Of a DNA stretch of 13,995 bases, positions 8,269 to 13,995 are shown piece after piece; the stretch's first letter is position 1; every line of letters begins with the position of its first letter. Both the position numbers and the translations under genes were made by a program. Origin of the DNA: Bacteroidia bacterium (GTDB taxonomy: Bacteria; Bacteroidota; Bacteroidia; Bacteroidales; Dysgonomonadaceae); assembly GCA_025999435.1 (NCBI GenBank), contig BNXH01000043.1, positions 1 through 13,995 of the forward strand. Direction: 5' to 3'. The notes under the pieces were generated by a model. It had not been told where the DNA came from and searched no databases. It saw only the letters and a list, made by a program, of their open reading frames with translations.

Positions 8269-9516
8269 TTAGGTTATCTGTACTATTAGTTTTTTATATT
8301 TATCCTTCATTATTCCATTCATATATTTCCATTCATATGTTTTTCTTGCTTCGTACCCTAATTTATGACACAGTTCAGATGATTGTAATAATTCTATAAT
8401 AGCTTTAGCCAGATTGTGCTGGTATTCTTTTGTATGCTTTCGATTACCAATCTTTGCAATTTTAGCATTTATATTATTAAACATATTGTTCAGACCTAAT
8501 CCATCGGAAACAACTATTGGAAGTCCAAACATCATCATTTCGATACCAGCATATGTACATTGTTCATAATATGACGAAATAACTCCAATATCAGCAATAG
8601 AAAGCCATTTATTTAAAGTTATCCTATTAATCTGCCCAGTTAAAATAACTGATGTCGCTATTGGTGATATTGTATTAACAATTTTTTTCATAGATACTTC
8701 ATTACCATCGCCAACTATAACAAGTTTTACATTTGGATGGCATTTTAATACAATAGGCATTGCTGCTAATAGATCGAATATTCCTTTTTGTCTTGTCGGC
8801 CGACCAATAAATAGTAAAATCTTATCTTCTTTTCGTAAATGCAAACTTTTTTTAGTATCTTCTCTTTGAGAGATGTCAGATATTTGTCTTCGCTTTATAT
8901 CCCGAAGCCCATTAGAAATATAGAATATCTTATTCTTGTTTATTTTATAGATGTGTTCCAATACAGAAAATGTATCTTTAGACAAACAAATAATGTAGTC
9001 TGCACATTCGAACATCTTTTTATCTTTTTTATACATTTCAAAAATAGAGTTCATATAAAGTGACGCTTGGCCGGCAGTTGTAACGGAAATCTTTTTTAAA
9101 ATTCTATTATATTCTTTTAGATTACCCAGAAGTGGCATAGTCCATACAAAATCATGAATAGTAAAGACAATTTTGGACAATGGAAAATGTATTTTTAATG
9201 ATTCCAAAAGATCTCCACAAGGTGTATGATTGATGAAAAAGACATTCTTTGAACTATCTTCAATATATAATCTTAAAAATTTATCAATTACTCCTACTAG
9301 ATGTATAAAATGGTCTTTCATTACAGGAAAAAGTATTTTTTTTATACTCTTTTCTTCTAAAATTTTGAATTCTTCTGTTTCTGCATTAAAAACGATTAAG
9401 CAGACATTGAATTCTAATGAATTAAAGCAATAGAGTAATTCTCGAAGATAAGTACCTATTCCATTTTTTTGGGAACTGACGTACTCGTCTAATATATAAA
9501 TATTTTTCTTTTTCAT
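8269..9516 (-). CDS. GT4-family glycosyltransferase of the peptide system
   Basis: A 415-aa GT-B fold enzyme. The N-terminal half has the glycine-rich NGIGTYLREL (18-27) and TIHDFVWTMPLLGN (119-132). The C-terminal donor-binding half has LLFIGRPTRQKGIFDLLAAM (234-253), LVIVGDGNE, and the E-x7-E motif of retaining GT4 enzymes, E318 and E326 in YYEQCTYAGIEMMMFGLP. The protein has no membrane segment. In Bacteroidales a GT4 subfamily is a known companion of radical SAM enzymes and GG-leader precursors (I recall a TIGRFAM model 'glycosyltransferase, GG-Bacteroidales peptide system', TIGR04157), and the HDxxW...GN segment here fits my memory of it. The ATG overlaps the stop of the LanC-like gene by four bases, so the two are translationally coupled. 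That coupling makes it the best candidate for glycosylating the precursor. Sugar and site are unknown. Confidence 0.88.
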   Translation of the reverse strand: MKKKNIYILDEYVSSQKNGIGTYLRELLYCFNSLEFNVCLIVFNAETEEFKILEEKSIKKILFPVMKDHFIHLVGVIDKFLRLYIEDSSKNVFFINHTPCGDLLESLKIHFPLSKIVFTIHDFVWTMPLLGNLKEYNRILKKISVTTAGQASLYMNSIFEMYKKDKKMFECADYIICLSKDTFSVLEHIYKINKNKIFYISNGLRDIKRRQISDISQREDTKKSLHLRKEDKILLFIGRPTRQKGIFDLLAAMPIVLKCHPNVKLVIVGDGNEVSMKKIVNTISPIATSVILTGQINRITLNKWLSIADIGVISSYYEQCTYAGIEMMMFGLPIVVSDGLGLNNMFNNINAKIAKIGNRKHTKEYQHNLAKAIIELLQSSELCHKLGYEARKTYEWKYMNGIMKDKYKKLIVQIT

Positions 9517-10226
9517 TCTTGTCTTCTTGCATTTATTGCATTAAATAGTATACCTGCTAATCCATTCCTTAATCCTATCGGATAAGAAGATATTTTATTC
9601 TGCAAATTTATCATTTCAACCGCCACAAAATGCGATGCTCCTGTAATATTGTAGTTCACAATATGTTGAGTCGTGTGAAAAGTTATGTAAATATCTAATA
9701 ACAGTTCTAGTCTTTTGTTTATATTTTGTTGTTTCAAAGTCATACCCAATTCATATAGGTCGGATAAGTACATCTTGTCGAAAGGGAATTTTGTCTGTTG
9801 CTTTATCGCTCCCTGTAAGTGATATATTACATAATGTAATAATCCTTCAATACCGTTTTCTAAGGACAAGTCTGAAATCCTTTTTATATCTATTTCCATT
9901 ATACGCTGATCTATTTCCTCACAGATTTCAACACTATCTCCCTCTATATATCCTTGTTGTATTAAATTCTCTATACCCCATCCAATGCCAGTCAACCCAG
10001 AAGCGAATGATAGAGCTAAATCCCCATTTATCCCCTCTGACATATTATTTAAAAGAAATGAAGCTACATCAAAATATACTTTGTTACCCATATATTTAGA
10101 ATATTCAGACATTACTAATGCAATACCCATCTGACCATACCACAGGCTAATGTCAGTAATAAAATACGAGTTTAGCATTAAATAATGAGCTATTCGTTTG
10201 TCATCTTCAAATTTTTGTGAAACCAT
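9513..10226 (-). CDS. Short LanC-like protein lacking zinc ligands
   Basis: A 237-aa protein with the repeating glycine-pair pattern of the LanC alpha/alpha-barrel: GQMGIAL (31-37), SGLTGIGWGIENLI (76-89), NGIEGLLHY (124-132) and NGLAGILF (221-228). The segment GIGWGIENLIQQGYIEGD closely fits LanC-like proteins I recall from Bacteroidetes peptide clusters. Classical LanC cyclases are about 400 residues and bind zinc through two Cys and one His (including a CH pair); here there is only one Cys (C102) and no CHG motif, so zinc-dependent lanthionine cyclisation is not expected. No LanB or LanM dehydratase is present either. It may hold or present the precursor for the radical SAM enzyme or the coupled GT4. 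The frame is open for 16 codons upstream of the ATG but without a start codon or LanC-like sequence, so I keep 10226. A gap of 226 bases separates it from the radical SAM gene. Confidence 0.78.
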   Translation of the reverse strand: MVSQKFEDDKRIAHYLMLNSYFITDISLWYGQMGIALVMSEYSKYMGNKVYFDVASFLLNNMSEGINGDLALSFASGLTGIGWGIENLIQQGYIEGDSVEICEEIDQRIMEIDIKRISDLSLENGIEGLLHYVIYHLQGAIKQQTKFPFDKMYLSDLYELGMTLKQQNINKRLELLLDIYITFHTTQHIVNYNITGASHFVAVEMINLQNKISSYPIGLRNGLAGILFNAINARRQE

Positions 10227-10452
10227 AATATATAATATTGGGAAGTATAAAAAATCAGAATATAAGTTCCAATGTCACTTTGTTCATATCACAATTTTTA
10301 TCTAGTATAATATTTCACGGTTTTGATACGGAAATTTTCAAGTTTAATAATTAGTTTTAAATTACAAAATACTTTATATTGTAACACTCTTCTTGACATA
10401 TTATACAGGGTTATCTCACAGTTATTGGAGAGTAATAAGGGAACTGAAAATA
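10227..10452 (-). other. Non-coding spacer between radical SAM and LanC-like genes
   Basis: An AT-rich spacer with no consensus -7 box on the - strand and no strong hairpin. A 33-codon frame (10298-10399) is present but is Lys/Arg-rich without family resemblance or a ribosome site, so I do not call it a gene. Confidence 0.5.
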
Positions 10453-11793
10453 TCAGGTCATGAGAGGTTCACCTCTATTTTGCTCAATATAGAATTTTAG
10501 AAATTCCGGCAAATATCCTTTATAATAAATACATGGGTTATTTCCTCCATTCTCAAATTTATTCTGTATTCTTTGAATTGGGCATCCCCCACCACAAATA
10601 GGCAGGTATTTACATTTCACACAAATGGCATCCTCCAAAGGATCTGCCCCATATAATTGACGATTAATGTTTGTTTCATTAAATTCTGTCAATTCCCCTT
10701 CAGAATTTAATCTGCCTATTGCATATTTTTTATTACCTATTACTTCCCAACATTTATATGCATATCCTTCGGGATCAAAGGAAATAGCCACATTATTCCT
10801 AATTGCACATTCTCCAAATTGACGATTAGGATATCTAACATACGGGGTTTTTATTCCTTTATGCGCTAACATTAGCATGTGTTTTGAGCGCTCATTATGG
10901 TTAAATAATGTTGAAGCTGGTGAATCTCCACTTTTACATTCAATAGTTCCTCTATCTATAACGAAAGATGGAGAAATCGTAATATTCTTTTGAGGAATGA
11001 ATGTTTTCCGAAATAACTCTAATAGTTGTTCATATTCATGAGCATTCTTTTTTGTTAGGTTAACTCTAATTGTAACCTTAATGTCTGGGGCCAGTTCATA
11101 TAGCAATTTAATATTGTTCCAAACTTTAGAGAAAACATCTTCACTATCCGGCAAGAACTTGATCTGATTGTGAGTTTCTTTCGTTCCGTCTATTGTTATT
11201 TGCATAGAACTAATGCCGATTTTTTTTAATATTTCAATGACATTTTTATCAATATGATATCCTGTTGTAATAATATCATAGTCTATAGTCTTAGTCCATG
11301 TTTTAGAGAGTTTTTCATTAAACTCAATCATTTCTTTTAAACCCATTAATGGCTCTCCTCCAAACCATGTAAGTTTAATTATTTCAATACAATTTTGAGC
11401 ATTAATATATTTGATAATTGAGTCAATTATTTCAGAGGTCATATATTTTTTATCTTTGTATTTTTCAAAGCAATAAAAACAATTGAAACAACAATCCATC
11501 GTTGGCGCAAGCGTTAAATGAAGAAATTTAGTTTGTTCCCGCATTTTTTTTATTATCGCTTTATACTTTAAATAATCATCTTCATCATTTTTTGTAACAA
11601 TCCCATTTTCTAATAAAGTATTATATAATTCTTCATCTAATACAATATTAGACGCCTCTATATTATTTTCATTTTCTTTAAGATCAAAATATGATTGTTT
11701 ATCTATTTCAACAAGAGCATTTGAAAGAGAATTATATACAAAGAAATTGATATTATTAATATGGAAAAGAAACGTATACCTCGAAATTTTCAT
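10453..11793 (-). CDS. Radical SAM/SPASM peptide maturase
   Basis: A 446-aa radical S-adenosylmethionine enzyme with a SPASM domain, the class that modifies ribosomal peptides (thioether, C-C or epimerising chemistry). The N-terminal 90 residues are of the kind seen in peptide maturases and may bind the leader. The SAM cluster motif CxxxCxxC is C101, C105 and C108 in PTMDCCFNCFYC, followed by WFGGEP (143-148) and ITIDGTKETHN (199-209). The SPASM domain shows C329-x13-G-x4-C348, then C391-x2-C394-x5-C400-x3-C404 in CVKCKYLPICGGGC, and C421 in NNPCIYY. That is the canonical set for two auxiliary iron-sulfur clusters. The protein looks complete. It lies 148 bases after the HExxH gene and 226 bases before the LanC-like gene, all in one direction. 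Its substrate is most likely the precursor at 13565-13852. The type of bond formed cannot be read from the sequence; with six core Cys, sulfur-to-carbon thioethers are plausible. Confidence 0.95.
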   Translation of the reverse strand: MKISRYTFLFHINNINFFVYNSLSNALVEIDKQSYFDLKENENNIEASNIVLDEELYNTLLENGIVTKNDEDDYLKYKAIIKKMREQTKFLHLTLAPTMDCCFNCFYCFEKYKDKKYMTSEIIDSIIKYINAQNCIEIIKLTWFGGEPLMGLKEMIEFNEKLSKTWTKTIDYDIITTGYHIDKNVIEILKKIGISSMQITIDGTKETHNQIKFLPDSEDVFSKVWNNIKLLYELAPDIKVTIRVNLTKKNAHEYEQLLELFRKTFIPQKNITISPSFVIDRGTIECKSGDSPASTLFNHNERSKHMLMLAHKGIKTPYVRYPNRQFGECAIRNNVAISFDPEGYAYKCWEVIGNKKYAIGRLNSEGELTEFNETNINRQLYGADPLEDAICVKCKYLPICGGGCPIQRIQNKFENGGNNPCIYYKGYLPEFLKFYIEQNRGEPLMT

Positions 11794-11941
11794 TTTAATT
11801 TATTTTTAAATAATTAACAAAAAACTTATTTTACTGTGGTGAAAATCTTATTTATCTTTCCTTTATTTTAATTTGACAATAAATTAAATACACTAATACA
11901 GAGGTATAATATTCGTTTTTCAATAAACTCATGAAAGGACG

Positions 11942-13324
11942 TTAAAAAAACACAATGTTACAGTTGACATCATTATTCAATTTACAGAATGCGGAAGATT
12001 GAAAAGAATTAGGGTTTAACGTAAAACCGAACTTGTCGTCTTTATCTTGTTTTCCCATCTTCGATTCCAATTTTATAATAAAATTATATTTATCATCACT
12101 CCATTTAATGTTATTAAAATCGACTGGTAATGGCTTGCATTCAGGTGGAATACCGCTAAACCCATAAGAATTGTTCATTGGTTGCGAAAATGTAATTATT
12201 ATCTGATCAAAACCTTCCAAACTAGCACCGGGAGCAGGGAAAATGTTTGTTATATACGGCTTGGAATACTCAAATTCTTTCATTACAAATTCAAAATTAT
12301 TGGCCTTATATTGCAAAAAAGAAATAAGTTGTGGCATGAAGTCCTCAATAGATGGGTAACGCTCTCTATTTAAATAAAAATTATTCATAAAATCCATACT
12401 ACTTTTCATCCATATAAAACCTTTATGAATATTGTTGGCAAGTTCAAACTCTAATGGTTTATAATTTATTTGTTTTAGATACAATAGAACAAATAAATTG
12501 TTTAACCATTCTAAAACCATTGTTTGTGGATTACTATATCCCGATTGATGCATCTGTTTTTTAACAAATGGATAAATTCTATTTGCGGCGTCTGTCATTT
12601 CATCCCAAAAGGAATAAAAAATCAAATTTGAATAATGATGCGATATTTCATGCGCTAAAACAGGAAGGGTTTGTGAATTTGGAGCAGGTAATCCATTCTC
12701 ATCTCCTTTTACTCCAATTATAACACCCCCAGGAAATGCATAATTGTGGCGGCCATTAACAAGGCTTATATAAATATCAACATCTAAACTGTCTACTTTA
12801 CCATAAAACGAATTTAACCATTCAATGTTGAAGTCAACAAGATATTTATTTATGCGCTGTTCGGCGATTTCATATATGCTCTTATGATTATTAAAGAATT
12901 TATTAAAATTACTTTCTTTATAAAACTGATTAAGCATATTTATATATTCCATAAATAATTCTTCATTCCAACGCGAATCTATTTCTATTAAATTAGAGAT
13001 ATTATACTTATGGCTTAAAGTTATTCTCCCTTTTTTTATTTCCAAATGAGCTGTTGCATTAGAAACTGCATTAAACCCAATATGATACTTTTGATTAAGT
13101 TCTCGTACAAATTCAACAGGCTTAGTTAACTCGTAAGGAGTAAAATAGCTTATTATATCCTGTTTATAAGATGGAATTTTACTCTCACAAAATTCAGGCA
13201 CTCCAGCTAAAGCAAAAATTATACTAGTAAGTTCAAAACGTTCATCAACATGCACATTTATTTGTGCTCGTCCAATATAAACATGGCATAATAAAATAAT
13301 GAACAGTAAATATTTTTTTCGCAT
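11942..13324 (-). CDS. Exported HExxH metallopeptidase-like protein, DUF4932-type
   Basis: A 460-aa protein with an N-terminal signal peptide (basic MRKK, hydrophobic YLLFIILLCHVYI, probable cut after A20 in GRA-Q). The Cys at 13 lacks a good lipobox (ILLC), so a soluble periplasmic product is more likely than a lipoprotein. The start of the mature part, VDERFELTSIIFALAGVPEF (26-45), recalls the Bacteroidales family I know as DUF4932. A zinc-protease motif is present: HEISH (225-229) in PVLAHEISHHYSN, with E272 in MVLEWLNNLF as a possible third ligand. Near the C-terminus, FPAPGASLEGFDQIIITFSQ (362-381) followed by PM resembles a Big_5/Ig-like domain. The gene lies between precursor and maturase, which is unusual for a housekeeping peptidase. 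It could process the exported product, act on its target, or give immunity. Catalytic activity is inferred from the motif only. Confidence 0.8.
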   Translation of the reverse strand: MRKKYLLFIILLCHVYIGRAQINVHVDERFELTSIIFALAGVPEFCESKIPSYKQDIISYFTPYELTKPVEFVRELNQKYHIGFNAVSNATAHLEIKKGRITLSHKYNISNLIEIDSRWNEELFMEYINMLNQFYKESNFNKFFNNHKSIYEIAEQRINKYLVDFNIEWLNSFYGKVDSLDVDIYISLVNGRHNYAFPGGVIIGVKGDENGLPAPNSQTLPVLAHEISHHYSNLIFYSFWDEMTDAANRIYPFVKKQMHQSGYSNPQTMVLEWLNNLFVLLYLKQINYKPLEFELANNIHKGFIWMKSSMDFMNNFYLNRERYPSIEDFMPQLISFLQYKANNFEFVMKEFEYSKPYITNIFPAPGASLEGFDQIIITFSQPMNNSYGFSGIPPECKPLPVDFNNIKWSDDKYNFIIKLESKMGKQDKDDKFGFTLNPNSFQSSAFCKLNNDVNCNIVFF

Positions 13325-13513
13325 TATTAAATATGTGTTATGTAAGTTGAATAATTCGGATTCATTTGTAAAACATACAAATTATTAAGTTATGAATTAG
13401 TTTATTCACAAATATTGAACCTCTTTTGAAGAGTCTAGAAAAATAACAATAATTGACCAATTTAAAAGCATGTAAAATCCATTTTATAAAGGATTATAAC
13501 TTTGATTCATTAT

Positions 13514-13551
13514 AGCTCCAATAATCATCTTAAAAGATAGTTATTGGAGCT
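13514..13551 (-). terminator. Long hairpin 13 bases after the precursor gene
   Basis: AGCTCCAATAA (13514-13524) pairs perfectly with TTATTGGAGCT (13541-13551). The stem continues inward with a G-T pair, one mismatch and ATCT/AGAT (13527-13530 with 13535-13538), leaving a four-base loop. It stands 13 bases past the precursor stop and 189 bases before the next gene. On the - strand it is followed by ATAATGAATC, not by a run of T, so it is not a standard intrinsic terminator. It could be a leaky terminator or an RNA 3'-end stabiliser that keeps precursor message above that of the enzymes, an arrangement common in peptide operons. Confidence 0.55.
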
Positions 13552-13564
13552 CTTTAGGCTTATT

Positions 13565-13852
13565 CTATAGATCTCCTCCATAGAAACTTCCTGTGCCACA
13601 ACTAGTACTCCACCAACCAATACCCATACAAGTACTATCCCCATAGTTCATATCTTTACCACATAGAACAGATGAGCCGTCACTCTCATATCCTGTCGGC
13701 ATTGCTGATGGTCCACATGAGGTATAATGCGTCGGAGGATAACCCGAACAAGCATTATAGGGAGAAGACACAGTACATGTCGTTCCTCCACGCAAATCTT
13801 TCATTTCTTCGTTAAGAAGTCGACTTTTAACTAAAATTTTAAACTTTTTCAT
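13565..13852 (-). CDS. Double-glycine leader peptide precursor (RiPP candidate)
   Basis: A 95-aa precursor. The leader is residues 1-23 (MKKFKILVKSRLLNEEMKDL then RGG), with the EEMKxLxGG ending typical of Bacteroidales GG-leader precursors; the exporter's C39 peptidase should cut after G23. The 72-residue core has six Cys (C26, C35, C46, C64, C75, C85), 12 Ser, 9 Thr, 12 Gly and 6 Tyr, one Lys and no Arg. Short motifs recur: YTSCG (43-47), DSTCMG (72-77) and STSCG (82-86). It is the first gene of the - strand run, which holds a radical SAM/SPASM enzyme, a LanC-like protein, glycosyltransferases and PCAT/HlyD. The Cys may form disulfides or radical SAM thioethers, and Ser, Thr, Tyr or Cys could carry sugar. 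I do not recognise the core sequence. No Shine-Dalgarno site or consensus promoter is seen upstream; only 89 bases separate it from the divergent gene at 13942. Confidence 0.88.
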   Translation of the reverse strand: MKKFKILVKSRLLNEEMKDLRGGTTCTVSSPYNACSGYPPTHYTSCGPSAMPTGYESDGSSVLCGKDMNYGDSTCMGIGWWSTSCGTGSFYGGDL

Positions 13853-13906
13853 TTCGAATTAATTTAGATTATATAAATTACATTATTAAATTACCCAAAT
13901 AAGTTA

Positions 13907-13914
13907 TATCTTTG
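13907..13914 (+). promoter_or_regulatory. Candidate -7 box (TATCTTTG) for the right-edge gene
   Basis: TATCTTTG fits the Bacteroidetes -7 consensus TAnnTTTG exactly and lies 27 bases before the ATG at 13942. No good -33 TTTG is seen at the usual distance upstream. It points away from the precursor gene, so it cannot serve it. Confidence 0.45.
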
Positions 13915-13941
13915 TAGTCTCACTGATTAAACAGAAAGACA

Positions 13942-13995
13942 ATGGGACGTAAGGTAAAACAACTAAAGAATTACACTACCGAACAGGTAGAGGCG
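13942..13995 (+). CDS. Start of a gene cut by the window edge, possibly a transposase
   Basis: Only 18 codons are visible: MGRKVKQLKNYTTEQVEA. The basic start and the following 'YTTEQVEA' would suit the first helix of a helix-turn-helix domain, and I recall similar starts in IS630-like transposases of Bacteroidetes, but this is too short to assign. A good -7 box lies upstream. It is transcribed away from the peptide cluster. Confidence 0.4.
   Translation, partial: MGRKVKQLKNYTTEQVEA

Noticed and set aside
10298..10399. 33-codon frame on the - strand between the radical SAM and LanC-like genes, considered as a second precursor
   Set aside because: It has no double-glycine leader, only one Cys, a basic AT-driven composition and no ribosome site, so it looks like chance.
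10420..10430. The 11-mer AGTTATTGGAG also occurs at 13539-13549 in the hairpin arm, suggesting a shared regulatory site
   Set aside because: Several 11-base matches are expected by chance in a 14-kb AT-rich window, and the copy at 10420 has no matching second stem arm.
11899..11906. TACCTCTG on the - strand as a -7 box for the radical SAM gene
   Set aside because: It departs from TAnnTTTG at one of the six fixed positions, has no -33 box at the usual spacing and lies over 100 bases from the start codon.
13423..13436. Small inverted repeat CTCTT-ttg-AAGAG between precursor and HExxH gene
   Set aside because: Five base pairs with a three-base loop in AT-rich DNA is too weak to call a regulatory structure.
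9513..13852. Reading the cluster as a classical lanthipeptide locus because of the LanC-like gene
   Set aside because: No dehydratase is present and the LanC-like protein lacks zinc ligands; the radical SAM/SPASM enzyme is the likelier modifier.

Overview
The window looks like a piece of a Bacteroidales genome (Bacteroides, Dysgonomonas or Parabacteroides type; I cannot fix the genus). Signs are the AT-rich composition, A/T-rich leaders without Shine-Dalgarno sequences, two matches to the Bacteroidetes -7 promoter box (TAnnTTTG), a Bacteroidetes-type IS30 element, and gene families typical of this order. I see no rRNA, tRNA or CRISPR array.

Layout. Positions 1-719 are the 3' end of an IS30-family insertion sequence. 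A lone GT2 glycosyltransferase follows on the + strand (787-1695). It meets, tail to tail with a 9-bp overlap, a run of nine genes that all read on the - strand (13852 back to 1687). In transcription order these are: a 95-aa double-glycine peptide precursor with a Cys/Ser/Thr/Gly-rich core; an exported HExxH protein resembling DUF4932; a radical SAM/SPASM peptide maturase; a short LanC-like protein without zinc ligands; a GT4 glycosyltransferase; a C39-peptidase ABC exporter (PCAT); its HlyD-type adaptor; a protein with two fused GT2 domains; and a GT10 (fucosyltransferase-type) enzyme. At the right edge (13942-13995, + strand) a new gene begins, possibly another transposase.

How the genes may work together. 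The set resembles the 'GG-Bacteroidales' peptide systems (GG-leader precursor, SPASM radical SAM enzyme, dedicated glycosyltransferase, PCAT/HlyD export). The simplest model is that the radical SAM enzyme modifies the precursor core, one or more glycosyltransferases decorate it, the PCAT cuts after Gly23 and exports it with HlyD, and the exported HExxH protein acts in the cell envelope on the product or protects the host. Only the precursor-maturase-exporter logic is well supported. The roles of the LanC-like protein, the HExxH protein and the three GT2/GT10 proteins are inferred. No dehydratase of lanthipeptide type is present, so the LanC-like protein is unlikely to be a normal lanthionine cyclase.

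The cluster is broken by a 327-bp non-coding stretch between GT4 and the exporter that may hold an old IS end, and it is flanked by mobile-element sequence, which fits an accessory island.
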